A stretch of DNA of 64,000 nt from Aliamphritea ceti (GTDB lineage: Bacteria > Pseudomonadota > Gammaproteobacteria > Pseudomonadales > Balneatricaceae): positions 4,774,001 through 4,838,000 of the forward strand of contig NZ_AP025282.1 in NCBI RefSeq assembly GCF_024347215.1. Direction: 5' to 3'. Positions 39,026 through 48,628 of the stretch are shown here, piece after piece. Both the position numbers and the translations under genes were made by a program. The stretch's first letter is position 1. Each line of letters begins with the position of its first letter. The notes beneath the pieces are model-generated. The model was given only the letters and a program-made list of their open reading frames with translations. It searched no databases and was not told the DNA's origin.

Positions 39026-40390
39026 TTACAAACGCTCAGCAACCGGAAACGCCAGCTGAACTTTCAATCCATGAGAACTCTTATTACCTGTCGTATCAGC
39101 CAATACTAACTTAGCCTGATGTAACTGAGCGATTGTATTCACCAACGATAGCCCAAGCCCGCTGCCTGATGTACTACGGCTCTTTTCAAGACGATACATA
39201 GGTTCAAGCACTCTCAGACGCTCACTTTCTGGTACTCCAGGACCATTATCCTCAATTGTTAAAGAGCGTTCGTGACAGGACAACCAGATAACACTCCCCT
39301 CAGGAGTATGACGAATTGCGTTTTCAATCAGATTGGCCAGCAACTGAATCAGTAACTCCCGTGAGCACATAACATCAGTTTGTCCCTTAATATCCAGCCG
39401 CAACTTACGCCCTGAATCTTCAACAACCGGGCTATAAATATCAGCCGTTTCCAGCACAATTTCATTCAGTGCTAATGGCTGAAAACTTGCCCTATATTCA
39501 CCGGAATTAAGATAGGCAATGCGCAAAATAGCTTCAAAGGTAGCTATCATTTTATCTATCTGCTCTAGCGCTGCTTCCAGTGTGACGGCATTTTCTTCCG
39601 CTTCAGGACTGAGCAAAGCTGATTCAATTCTGGCTCTGAGACGTGCCATAGGCGTTTTCAGATCATGCGCAATATTCGCGGATAAATCCTGCGTCTGCTT
39701 AACCAGGCTTTCCAACCGAACGGTTGTTAAATCAATGCGCTGAGCCACCAGGTCTAAATCATCACGGGCCTTATTCAGATTAATCCGGGCGGACAAATCA
39801 CCCGCAGCAATAGTATCCAAAGTCTTACTGATACGGTTATACCGCTGCTGGTTATACAAACCTATCAACAGGCCCGCCATTAGTGTTACCAGACTAACAA
39901 TAATGCTGACCACTAAATAAGACTGACCGATACGCTCCAGAACGTCGTAACGATGATCCAGATTAATGGCAATCACCAACTGCCCACCTGCTGCAGGCGC
40001 ATTATAAATACGCCAGCGACTTTTCTCATGGGAGTGAACAATATCTAACTCGACATTCGAAAGCCCTGCTTTACGATATAATTTGTCGGATTGATAACCG
40101 TAAGTTTTTTTGCCTGCATCAATAAAACTGGCAAAAATAACAGAGCTATTAGGCAATAGTCCTACCGCCGCTTGTTGTTCCTGTAACTGCCGGGCAAGCG
40201 TTTCGTGCCGTAGCTTAAGCTCATCATTGATACCACTGTCCAGCTCACGACTTATCCATTGCGCGCTGAACCAGCCCGCTGTCATCAATACTGTTAGGAA
40301 CAACAGAGTCAAAAAGACAGCCTGACGTAAAGCCGTCATTTTTTTCAGACGGCGGAAGCTATTCAGGCTAACTGACTTGATCGATAACAT
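39026..40390 (-). CDS. Sensor histidine kinase
   Basis: This 454-residue kinase has two membrane helices (about 22-44 and 158-178) around a periplasmic region, a HAMP domain (about 180-235), HisKA with H242 in ANIAHDLKTPMAR, and the ATPase boxes N (NLIENAIRHTP), G1 (DNGPGVP) and G2 (GSGLGLSL). GGAGCGGGCT precedes the ATG. It overlaps the regulator gene by 23 bases, so the two are co-translated. The signal is unknown. Confidence 0.92.
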   Translation of the reverse strand: MLSIKSVSLNSFRRLKKMTALRQAVFLTLLFLTVLMTAGWFSAQWISRELDSGINDELKLRHETLARQLQEQQAAVGLLPNSSVIFASFIDAGKKTYGYQSDKLYRKAGLSNVELDIVHSHEKSRWRIYNAPAAGGQLVIAINLDHRYDVLERIGQSYLVVSIIVSLVTLMAGLLIGLYNQQRYNRISKTLDTIAAGDLSARINLNKARDDLDLVAQRIDLTTVRLESLVKQTQDLSANIAHDLKTPMARLRARIESALLSPEAEENAVTLEAALEQIDKMIATFEAILRIAYLNSGEYRASFQPLALNEIVLETADIYSPVVEDSGRKLRLDIKGQTDVMCSRELLIQLLANLIENAIRHTPEGSVIWLSCHERSLTIEDNGPGVPESERLRVLEPMYRLEKSRSTSGSGLGLSLVNTIAQLHQAKLVLADTTGNKSSHGLKVQLAFPVAERL

Positions 40391-41051
40391 AGCCCGCTCC
40401 CCGCACTGTTCGGATCAGCGTGTCATTAAAAGGCTTATCTACTTTGCCCCGCAGCCGGCTGATATGGGTTTCCACTACGCTTGTGGTTGGATCAAACCTC
40501 AAATCCCAGACCTTTTCCAGCAACATTGCTTTTGTCTGAATGCGCCCCGGGTTACGTAACAATATTTCCAGCAACAGAAACTCTTTTGTATTCAGTTCTA
40601 TACTTTTACCTTGCCGAACACACTGACGCTTCAGCAAATCCAACTCTAAATCTCCCGCCACCAGCACCTGACTACTTTCTTGCGGGGTTCCCAGAGACCG
40701 ACGACCCAAAGCATTAATCCGCGCCAGCAACTCAGTAAAAGCAAAAGGCTTAGCCAGGTAGTCATCACTACCTGCATCCAACCCCTGAACCCGACATTCA
40801 ACATCACCCAGTGCAGAAAGAATTAATACCGGAACGTTATTCTTTGCAGCACGCATGGCTTTAAGAACCGATAAGCCATCCAGCCCCGGTGTCATCCTGT
40901 CGAGCAAAACAACGTCATATTCCTGGGTAGTGGCTGCGGCCAGCGCATGGCGCCCGTCTTCCAACCAGTCCACCACATGCCCGGCATCGGTGAGTCCTGT
41001 TTGAATCCAGTTACCCAGCTCTGAATCATCTTCAAGTACGAGAATACGCAT
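40368..41051 (-). CDS. OmpR-family response regulator
   Basis: The receiver domain shows the acidic pair LEDD, the phospho-acceptor in VVLLDRMTPGLDG and the lysine in YLAKPF. It is followed by a winged-helix DNA-binding domain with LLEKVWDLRFDPTTSVVETHISRLRGKVD. It partners with the kinase that overlaps its 3' end. Two starts are possible, ATG at 41061-41063 or 41049-41051; the latter gives the usual MRILVLEDD, but neither has a strong ribosome-binding site. Confidence 0.9.
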   Translation of the reverse strand: MRILVLEDDSELGNWIQTGLTDAGHVVDWLEDGRHALAAATTQEYDVVLLDRMTPGLDGLSVLKAMRAAKNNVPVLILSALGDVECRVQGLDAGSDDYLAKPFAFTELLARINALGRRSLGTPQESSQVLVAGDLELDLLKRQCVRQGKSIELNTKEFLLLEILLRNPGRIQTKAMLLEKVWDLRFDPTTSVVETHISRLRGKVDKPFNDTLIRTVRGAGYVIDQVS

Positions 41052-41324
41052 GCATTCGCCCATATCTGCTAATTAGTCTGTTTCTGCTTAATACGAGCAG
41101 GCCTGAATTTATATTGCAGCGATGGTAGTTTTATACCGCTTCTAAAGTCAAAATCTTCATGATAAACACGGCTACTGAAAGCATTTTCCTGCCACAGCTA
41201 TACCAGCATTTTTTTCAATGCTTGCAGGCCACACACATATAATTCTGTATCCGGCACAACTCAGGCATATCATTTAATTGTTCAGCACGCAGACGCTTAT
41301 ATGCTGTAAAGACATGTAACTTAA

Positions 41325-41795
41325 ACTGCAACAAACTCACTTCATACGCCTCAAATTCACGTAAAACAGAATTATCATTTGCCGAACCACAGCAATACAA
41401 CATATATATCAGCAGCTGAATCCGCCGTCATAACAAGAGCTAAGACAGCTTCGCAAAAAAACGGATACTCTGAGCTAAGCATTCTTACAACCGCTCGTAA
41501 AGCTGGTATGGAGGACTACTACAATGCCCTTTACGTAATGGGAAGTACCGCCATTCATTCTGGATTACTTTCTATCGAAGAGCATTTAGTAACTGACGCT
41601 AACAATGTCGTTAAAAAACTAGTCAATGAGCCATTTCATGAGAACTACGAAGTCACAGTATTATCAGCAAGTGACCTTATGATGAATGCGATTTTTGCTA
41701 TAGATACGATCTACAACCGTACGGAAAACAAAGAGGCTGGAGAACTTGGAAAAAGGCTTCAATTGGCACTATCCCATGAAGCTGAATGCTCATAA
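41325..41795 (+). pseudogene. Start-less gene fragment resembling the C-terminal part of a DUF5677-type protein
   Basis: The frame is open from 41325 to a stop at 41793-41795, but has no ATG before codon 62 (41508) and no ribosome-binding site; the only early candidate is a TTG at 41379. The segment EDYYNALYVMGSTAIHSGLLSIEEHL resembles the C-terminal region of DUF5677 proteins. It lies between a response regulator gene and a tRNA cluster and looks like the 3' remnant of a lost gene. Confidence 0.45.
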
Positions 41796-41825
41796 ATCAA
41801 AACGAAGGAAACAAAAGAAGATAAG

Positions 41826-41902
41826 TGGCGGAACGGACGGGACTCGAACCCGCGACCCCCTGCGTGACAGGCAGGTATTCTAACCAACTGAACTACCGCT
41901 CC
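41826..41902 (-). tRNA. tRNA-Asp (GTC anticodon)
   Basis: This 77-base tRNA has the loop CTGTCAC, a GGTTCGAGTCC T-arm and an encoded CCA. It is the last gene of the Arg-Thr-Asp tRNA unit. Confidence 0.96.
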
Positions 41903-41945
41903 GCAGCGGATGTCTTCAAAGAAGACTTTCTAAGAAAACAAGAAG

Positions 41946-42021
<76 letters not shown>

Positions 42022-42154
42022 GATGTGACCATAAAGTGACCATTCGATCCTAAGCCACTTTCGATTGGCACTTTCGCGCCCGTAGCTATGTTGGATTGAG
42101 TAGCATGTTCCGAAGAAAAACATGCACTAAGCCAGAATACGTTGTAACAATAAT

Positions 42155-42231
42155 TGGCGCGCCCGGAGGGATTCGAACCCCCGACCAATAGGATCGGAAC
42201 CTACTACTCTATCCAGCTGAGCTACGGGCGC
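42155..42231 (-). tRNA. tRNA-Arg (CCG anticodon)
   Basis: This 77-base tRNA has the loop TTCCGAT, GGTTCGAATCC in the T-arm and an encoded CCA. It is the first gene of the Arg-Thr-Asp unit. Confidence 0.95.
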
Positions 42232-42258
42232 ATCAATGCGGCTTTCGACGCGGGCTGT

Positions 42259-42287
42259 ATATTACCTACGAAGCCCTTAAGTGTCTA
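42259..42287 (-). promoter_or_regulatory. Promoter of the tRNA-Arg-Thr-Asp unit
   Basis: TAGACA (42282-42287), a 17-base spacer and TAATAT (42259-42264) are followed by a GC-rich stretch ending CCCGCG. The tRNA-Arg begins about 28 bases downstream. Confidence 0.7.
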
Positions 42288-42335
42288 TATGCTAAGGCAC
42301 CATAAATTATAAATCACGTTTAAACCAAACAGTCA

Positions 42336-45314
42336 CTAGCGCTGATGCCTCCAATAACTCTGGAGTTCATTAACAAAACTGTTATCCAGCTTCCCTACAC
42401 TATTGAGATAGAGCACAAACTCTGAGCCATCCAACCGGGTAATAGTGACAGTTGTATTTTCAAGATCATCCTCAGAATAAGCAGGTTTGATCGACTCTAT
42501 ATCACTGAATGATGCTCTCTCAGTTACCAACTGATCATTTACTTGCCAGTATGAAAAAACACCTTCTTTAGTAAACCCATTCCCATCCAAACGAAAATCA
42601 ATAACAGAATCGCTATAAAACATAACTGGAGAGCGTTTAGCATCAACTAATCTCTGATCCCAAAAGAACTGTAAATGGTGCTTCCATAAGGCATTCCCTT
42701 CCAGTATTTGTTGGGTCGCTGTGATATTGCTACTGATAGCTGCATAATTTAAACACAGTAATCCAGTCCCCAAAATCACTGCAAAATGATATACACGCAA
42801 AACTGAGTTTTTAGCAACTGCTTCCTTATTTCCCTGAGCAATATTCAACTGCTTAATAAAATTCACTAACGGCAGCAATAACAAAGGAGTAATAATTAAA
42901 GCTGTTAACGACAGTAAATCTGACTGTGCAGATGTCCCAAACCAGGCAAACATAAAAGCTATTGCTAAAAACATAGCAACAACTTTAGAAAACAAACGAT
43001 TCTCACCAAAATACTGATTGCTGCTTTGTAGCAAGCGGGAATACAGAGGAAAATACCAAAACCAGGCAAATATCCCACGCATAATAGGCATGACTGAAGG
43101 CTTGTCTGTCACCGACACATACCGCCAGTTACGGTAAAACCAGTAGCTCACATAAATAAGAAAAGTACCTAGTGAGAGAGCCATAAACCGGCTCGTAGTT
43201 ACCGGGTAAAAAACCTGTTCGGAAGGCTGGTAGCGTCTGGCAGCTATACGCCAAGCAATCAGACTAAATATATATAAGATAAACACCAGCCCAAAAGATC
43301 CGATCGCTAACAGCTCAGGTACTGAAGTATTGGCGCTTATCTCTTCCCAAAAAGTCTTTTCTGGTGGAGTTGAATAAATCTGATAAGCAAGATATCTGTC
43401 TAGCTTGCCTAAACTGGCTCTATAACGCTCGATCTCTGCAGGCGTAACAAAAGACTTAAGATGCCTTAATCGATAATCTAGCGTTAGTTCACTTAACGTT
43501 GCATCAAAGCTATACACCGCCTCAAAATCGAATATATTATTTTTTTCATAAAAAGACTCAGCATTAAAATGCCAGCCTTCGGGCAACTTAACCTTTATAA
43601 TGTGCCGATTATCTAAGGGATAAGTTATATGTAATGGATCCTTACGTTTTACTGATGAAGGCTCTTTCGTATACTCTGTTAATGTTCCCGGATAGAAATC
43701 CAAATAATATTGCTTCTGATCATCATCCACACTCCATGGCTGCAGAAGCTGATACTCCTCTTTACTAACAAAAGCACCATCAACACTTTCGTTAATAGTT
43801 AACGATGATGCTTGCAGTAGCTCTCCATATTCCTGCTGATAGTAACCCTGGTATTTATTGCTGATGCTTTGCAGGCTATTCTGAGCAAAACGATTTCGCT
43901 GATATTCTGCATCCCGACCGGTATAACGTGTTTTAACACTCAACACGCCTGGCTGATCAACCCCCTGTGTCAGATCAAATGTTTCTTCAATTAACATTGA
44001 AGTGTTTGGAGTAGTCCCGGCCATCCTCGTTAGCTCAGTCACACCTTTTTTGATCACTAACGCATAACCATAATCTGGCTGATAAATCTCATCGAGCGCA
44101 CCAACCTGATAGCTCCGGGTCGGGTCAAGCCAATAGACTTTACTATTCAATAAAACTTTAACAATCACATGATCAAAAGCCAGCGCAGACGGTAACCGCT
44201 CTGTAAGCGTTTCTCCTGTTTCAGTATTTACAAGAGCAGGATATGCCTCAATCCCCAAACGCTTGAGCATCGCTAGTAAAAGGACAACCTTATCTTTACA
44301 GTCTCCATACCTTCGTTGCAATGTTGTTTCTGCACTGCTGGGAGCATGAGAATTCGTCCCCATTTCCAGCCCCAAATAGCGAATCTGTTGCTGATTAAAA
44401 AATAGCGCCTGGGTAATTTTCTGCTCAGGTTGCATTAACGACAGATTCAGAGACACCAACTGCTCTGCCACCCCCTCCTGAGCATCCAGCGCGGCCTCGT
44501 ATAACGGAATGGCCCAATCAACGACTTGGGACCAGTCAGAATATTCAGAAAGATAAATTCTCCCCCATGGTTCATACCACTCAGGAGTATCCGACTCCAA
44601 CGTCCGCGCACTGGAATTTATTACAGAATAAAAATACCGGCTAACGCCATCGTTGGTTTCAACCGACATTTGATCAGCAGTTCTTTCCGACCGCTGCTTT
44701 ATAGGCTTACCATCAGGCCATAACAGACTAAATTCCGCCTGGTGAATCGGAACACTCCAGTCAGTACCTAATGATGTTGAAAACTTCCCATCTAAAACGG
44801 GATTAGAACCATAGATGGTATAACTATAATCAAGAACATCTCCTATGCGCACATCTTCGATAATAATACTCAGCGTCAGTGCGCCATTATAAATCAGTGC
44901 ATCCTGCTCTCTTTCACTCTGCAACACCTGAAATCGAGATGTTTTCGACTTTTCAATAACTTGGCCGTCTCGCACAATATTTAAAGTGTGTAACTGCAGT
45001 CGCTCATAACTGGGGTCATAATCAATTTGAATCTGAGAATTATCTTCAACTGCACTAGTATTTAGTAACTGCAGAGCGTATCGCCTGTAATACTCAGTTT
45101 CTTTAGCCAACGCGTTAATCTGCCTATCATAAAGCAGATAATAGGTCCCATTAGACAGATCATTAACCGGAATAGAGGAAGGAGAACTCAGCTCGATTGA
45201 TTGAATCCAGCTGGGAGCCGGAGTGACATCCATAGCGTCAGCATTAACTTTCGATGGAAAAAACAATATTCCAAGACAATAAAAAACGTACGACAGAACT
45301 ATAGTGACTCGCAT
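42336..45314 (-). CDS. DUF3857 / transglutaminase-like membrane protein
   Basis: This protein of about 992 residues has a signal peptide, an N-terminal DUF3857 domain (about 60-230) and a transglutaminase-like domain. The triad is Cys in RYGDCKDKVVLLLAML, His in AFDHVIVKV and Asp in YWLDPTRSYQ. The C-terminal third has several membrane helices (first GSFGLVFILYIFSLIAW) and a final PH-like segment. The enzyme substrate is unknown. The ATG at 45312-45314 was chosen over a TTG two codons upstream; AAGGA lies about 10 bases before it. It stands alone after the tRNA cluster. Confidence 0.82.
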   Translation of the reverse strand: MRVTIVLSYVFYCLGILFFPSKVNADAMDVTPAPSWIQSIELSSPSSIPVNDLSNGTYYLLYDRQINALAKETEYYRRYALQLLNTSAVEDNSQIQIDYDPSYERLQLHTLNIVRDGQVIEKSKTSRFQVLQSEREQDALIYNGALTLSIIIEDVRIGDVLDYSYTIYGSNPVLDGKFSTSLGTDWSVPIHQAEFSLLWPDGKPIKQRSERTADQMSVETNDGVSRYFYSVINSSARTLESDTPEWYEPWGRIYLSEYSDWSQVVDWAIPLYEAALDAQEGVAEQLVSLNLSLMQPEQKITQALFFNQQQIRYLGLEMGTNSHAPSSAETTLQRRYGDCKDKVVLLLAMLKRLGIEAYPALVNTETGETLTERLPSALAFDHVIVKVLLNSKVYWLDPTRSYQVGALDEIYQPDYGYALVIKKGVTELTRMAGTTPNTSMLIEETFDLTQGVDQPGVLSVKTRYTGRDAEYQRNRFAQNSLQSISNKYQGYYQQEYGELLQASSLTINESVDGAFVSKEEYQLLQPWSVDDDQKQYYLDFYPGTLTEYTKEPSSVKRKDPLHITYPLDNRHIIKVKLPEGWHFNAESFYEKNNIFDFEAVYSFDATLSELTLDYRLRHLKSFVTPAEIERYRASLGKLDRYLAYQIYSTPPEKTFWEEISANTSVPELLAIGSFGLVFILYIFSLIAWRIAARRYQPSEQVFYPVTTSRFMALSLGTFLIYVSYWFYRNWRYVSVTDKPSVMPIMRGIFAWFWYFPLYSRLLQSSNQYFGENRLFSKVVAMFLAIAFMFAWFGTSAQSDLLSLTALIITPLLLLPLVNFIKQLNIAQGNKEAVAKNSVLRVYHFAVILGTGLLCLNYAAISSNITATQQILEGNALWKHHLQFFWDQRLVDAKRSPVMFYSDSVIDFRLDGNGFTKEGVFSYWQVNDQLVTERASFSDIESIKPAYSEDDLENTTVTITRLDGSEFVLYLNSVGKLDNSFVNELQSYWRHQR

Positions 45315-45734
45315 ACACAAACTTTCCTTCCATGAGTAATTGCCACTGAGAATGACAACATCTTCTTCTACCTAAAATATTAACCGGCCATCGAAACCAG
45401 ACCTTGAAAGACAAACCAAGCGTAGGAGAAACTATCATTATTAAAAGATCAGGCGCAACCAGACTCAATCCCACCTATTAAATTAATACAACTAGCGCGA
45501 ATTTCTTCAGGCAGCCTTGCAAAACCTCCTAAGTAACTGACAACATTTCTCCTACTATCGACTAAATAATTGACCCGGTGCGTAAAGTCCCCATTTTCGT
45601 TGCAGGCTTTTACCGCTATAATCCCCGCCGACAAGATATATACGCAACTGTTGCCAAACTCAGGCTGGTCTCAAAACCGGCGTCAAAGAACAGTTGCCGG
45701 ACTTTAAAATTAAGCGATGAATGAGGTCGTGACT
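45315..45734. other. Intergenic region with a -10-like box before cytochrome c5
   Basis: A TATAAT sits at 45617-45622 on the plus strand with a poor -35 (TTTTCG, 17-base spacing), a plausible cytochrome promoter. On the minus strand 45449-45634 is an open frame with only a TTG start; it may be chance or a decayed gene end. Confidence 0.35.
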
Positions 45735-46169
45735 GTGAGTAATATTGCTGCCAAAGCTGTTTCCGCCCTGTTTGCCCTGGTTGTGGGCTTTCTGGCAACC
45801 ACTACATTAGCAAACACCGATGACAATGCTGCGATTGCCGACCGCCTGAAGCCGGTTGGTAACGTATGTATCGAAGGTGAAGAGTGTGCAACTGCAAGCC
45901 CGGTAGCGTCTGCTTCCAGCGGTGGCGGCGCCCGTTCATCAGAAGACATTTACACAACTAAATGTGCAGCATGTCACGGTACTGGTGTCCTGAGCGCACC
46001 TAAATACGGCACCGCTGACTGGACTGACCGTGCGAACAAAGGCATGGAAACACTGCTGGCAAACGCAATTAACGGCTTCAATGCAATGCCTCCTAAAGGC
46101 ACCTGTTCAGATTGTTCGGATCAGGAAATGCAGGACACTATCCAGTACATGATCGACAGCGCTAACTAA
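45735..46169 (+). CDS. Cytochrome c5
   Basis: This protein of about 144 residues has a signal peptide (SNIAAKAVSALFALVVGFLATTTLA), a Gly/Ser linker, the heme site CAACH and the axial Met in NAMPPKG. Two extra cysteines (GTCSDCSD) are typical of the c5 family. It is a periplasmic electron carrier. An ATG exists at 45717 without a ribosome-binding site; the GTG at 45735 has GAGG 8 bases upstream and gives a compact signal peptide, so it is preferred. A terminator follows. Confidence 0.88.
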   Translation: MSNIAAKAVSALFALVVGFLATTTLANTDDNAAIADRLKPVGNVCIEGEECATASPVASASSGGGARSSEDIYTTKCAACHGTGVLSAPKYGTADWTDRANKGMETLLANAINGFNAMPPKGTCSDCSDQEMQDTIQYMIDSAN

Positions 46170-46194
46170 GCCTGACGACAAGTTTGGATAAAAG

Positions 46195-46230
46195 AAAACC
46201 GCTGCCTGGTAACAGACAGCGGTTTTTTTA
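46195..46230. terminator. Terminator between cytochrome c5 and rep (both directions)
   Basis: Arms AACCGCTG and CAGCGGTT (46197-46204 and 46217-46224) enclose a 12-base loop with T7 on the plus side and TTTTCTTTT on the minus side. It serves the two convergent genes. Confidence 0.85.
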
Positions 46231-46269
46231 TAGCTATAATTTTTCGCGGTTTTTTAACTCAGCTGCTTA

Positions 46270-48285
46270 TTAAAGATCATCTAACAAATCACGTAAACCG
46301 GATAAGGTGGCACGTCCCCTTGCTTTATTGGTGGTTTCACACACATCCCCTTTGCCTTCATAGACCAAGTCATCCTGAGGAATCTCTTCAATAAAGCGGC
46401 TTGGAGCACAATCAACTTTTTCACCGTACTGCTTACGCTGTCGTGCTAACGTCAGTGTCAGCTCCTGTTTGGCACGGGTAATACCTACATATGCTAAACG
46501 ACGCTCTTCTTCGATATCACCACTTTCAATGCTATTACGATGCGGTAACAGCTCTTCTTCCATACCTATCAGGTAGACATACGGAAACTCGAGTCCTTTT
46601 GAAGCATGCAGGGTCATCAGCTGAACTTTATCAGACTCATCCTCTTCTTCCTGACGCTCCATAATATCCATCAGTATCAAACGGGCAATTGTTTCACGAA
46701 TACCTGCATCAGGATCATCTTCCTGTAAACGCTCAAGCGTACTGCGCAATGAATCCACCAATATCCAGACATTCTGCATACGTTTTTCACCGACGACATC
46801 ACTGGAACTGTTTTGCATAATCCAGCCTGTGTAATCAATATCGTCGATCATTTTTGCAATGCCGTTGATCGGATCACCCCGTTCGCATTGCTCCAATATA
46901 CCCTGAAGCCAGTTATTGAAACGACGTAAACGCTCCACAGCTGCTGGCGGTAATACCTGCTCCAGACCCAGTTCATCACAAGCATTAAATAAACTGATTT
47001 GACGGGTATTGGCATACTCACCAAGCTTTAACAAAGTCGTTGGGCCAATTTCCCGCCGGGGCAAATTAATAATTCGCAGGAAAGCATTATCATCATCGGG
47101 GTTAACCAACACTTTCATATAGGACATGATGTCCTTTATCTCAGCACGACCAAAAAAAGATGTACCGCCATTCAGCTTATAAGGAATCTGAAAGCTCTGT
47201 AACTTTAGTTCCAGTAGGCGAGCCTGATGGTTACCCCGGTAAAGAATTGCAAAGTCTTTGAACTGGCGGCGTAAACGTAAATGCTGGTCCAGAATATCTG
47301 TCGCTACCCGTTCACACTCAGCATCTTCATCAGCATTGAATACCACCCGAATCAGTTCACCATAACCCATATCACTCCAAAGGGTCTTATCAAACACGTG
47401 TGGGTTATTTGATATAACACTGTTGGCAGCTTTCAGAATACGGCTGGTTGAACGATAGTTTTGCTCAAGTTTTACAACTTTCAGACTGGGAAAATCTAAC
47501 TGCAACTGATTCAGGTTTTCAGGCCTTGCGCCTCGCCATGAGTAAATCGACTGATCATCATCACCGACCACTGTCAGAGCACCACGGATACCAACTAACA
47601 TTTTGACCAACAGATACTGACTGGTATTAGTATCCTGATACTCATCGACTAGCAGGTAACGAATCTTATTCTGCCAGCGCTCTAACACTTCTGGATGATT
47701 CAGAAACAATTGCGCCGGTAATAAAATAAGATCATCAAAATCAACTGCATTGTAAGCTTTCAGGCTCTGTGCGTAGGAGTCGTAAGCTCTGGCAGCAAGT
47801 ATATCTGCGGGCCCCTGAGCCTGCACAAGGGCCTGCTCAGGGCTAACCATCTCGTTCTTCCAGTTAGAGATCGTATTTTGTACTGCATCGACCTGATCGA
47901 CATCTTCATTGTTATGCAGCATCAGGCTTTTTAGCAGCGACTTGGTATCCTGATCGTCAAATAACGAAAAACCTTTTTTAAAGCCAAGGGTTTTATGCTC
48001 TTTACGAATAATATTGAGACCCAGGTTGTGAAAGGTCGACACCGTCAGTCCGCGAGTAGCCGATTTTTTCACCAGAGTACCAACCCGCTCTTTCATTTCA
48101 CGGGACGCTTTATTGGTGAAAGTCACTGCCGCAATATTGTGCGCTTTAATACCGCATCGCTCGATAAGATAGGCAATCTTCCGGGTGATCACACTGGTTT
48201 TGCCTGATCCGGCTCCGGCCAGAACCAACAGCGGGCCACTGATATAGTCAACCGCTTCTTGCTGGCGAGGATTAAGTTTTGCCAT
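46270..48285 (-). CDS. rep: ATP-dependent DNA helicase Rep
   Basis: This 671-residue UvrD/Rep superfamily 1A helicase (673 in E. coli) has Walker A AGAGSGKTSVITRK, Walker B DEYQDTN, motif III VVGDDDQSIYSWRGA, motif IV LEQNYRSTSRIL and motif VI YVGITRAKQEL. It translocates 3' to 5' with the replisome and clears protein roadblocks. It is convergent with the cytochrome gene. Confidence 0.95.
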   Translation of the reverse strand: MAKLNPRQQEAVDYISGPLLVLAGAGSGKTSVITRKIAYLIERCGIKAHNIAAVTFTNKASREMKERVGTLVKKSATRGLTVSTFHNLGLNIIRKEHKTLGFKKGFSLFDDQDTKSLLKSLMLHNNEDVDQVDAVQNTISNWKNEMVSPEQALVQAQGPADILAARAYDSYAQSLKAYNAVDFDDLILLPAQLFLNHPEVLERWQNKIRYLLVDEYQDTNTSQYLLVKMLVGIRGALTVVGDDDQSIYSWRGARPENLNQLQLDFPSLKVVKLEQNYRSTSRILKAANSVISNNPHVFDKTLWSDMGYGELIRVVFNADEDAECERVATDILDQHLRLRRQFKDFAILYRGNHQARLLELKLQSFQIPYKLNGGTSFFGRAEIKDIMSYMKVLVNPDDDNAFLRIINLPRREIGPTTLLKLGEYANTRQISLFNACDELGLEQVLPPAAVERLRRFNNWLQGILEQCERGDPINGIAKMIDDIDYTGWIMQNSSSDVVGEKRMQNVWILVDSLRSTLERLQEDDPDAGIRETIARLILMDIMERQEEEDESDKVQLMTLHASKGLEFPYVYLIGMEEELLPHRNSIESGDIEEERRLAYVGITRAKQELTLTLARQRKQYGEKVDCAPSRFIEEIPQDDLVYEGKGDVCETTNKARGRATLSGLRDLLDDL

Positions 48286-48628
48286 AAAAACCTGAGAAAT
48301 AGCTAAAGTTATTGCCTAAAACTGCCGATAGCTTATTGTTGGCTGAAAAACAAACTCACGAAAATCCCGTAAGATATTATTTTTAAACCACTTTTTATCA
48401 CAGAAAGTACTTGATCAAAGCTATCGCCATGTTACTCTTGAAAGAATAAGGCGTATGGATTTTTAGAAATAAGTGTCTTTGCAAACTTCTAGTCAACCTA
48501 CTCAAATGTAAGTTGAGGCTGTTAAAACCTCAGGTTGCAATTATGTCATGGAATGACAACGCATAGAATTGCAAAACGATGGTAAACAGTTACAGGACGT
48601 TTTCAACAGATTTGTTTTGAGATGTCTT
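48286..48628. other. Divergent intergenic region, rep / GGDEF-EAL gene
   Basis: The region is about 340 bases and AT-rich. The frame of the GGDEF-EAL gene is open from a TTG at 48569, but no ribosome-binding site supports starting there. No clear promoter or structure was identified. Confidence 0.4.

Noticed and set aside
41215..41403. 62-codon minus-strand open frame
   Set aside because: No ribosome-binding site or family resemblance, and it overlaps the gene fragment on the other strand.
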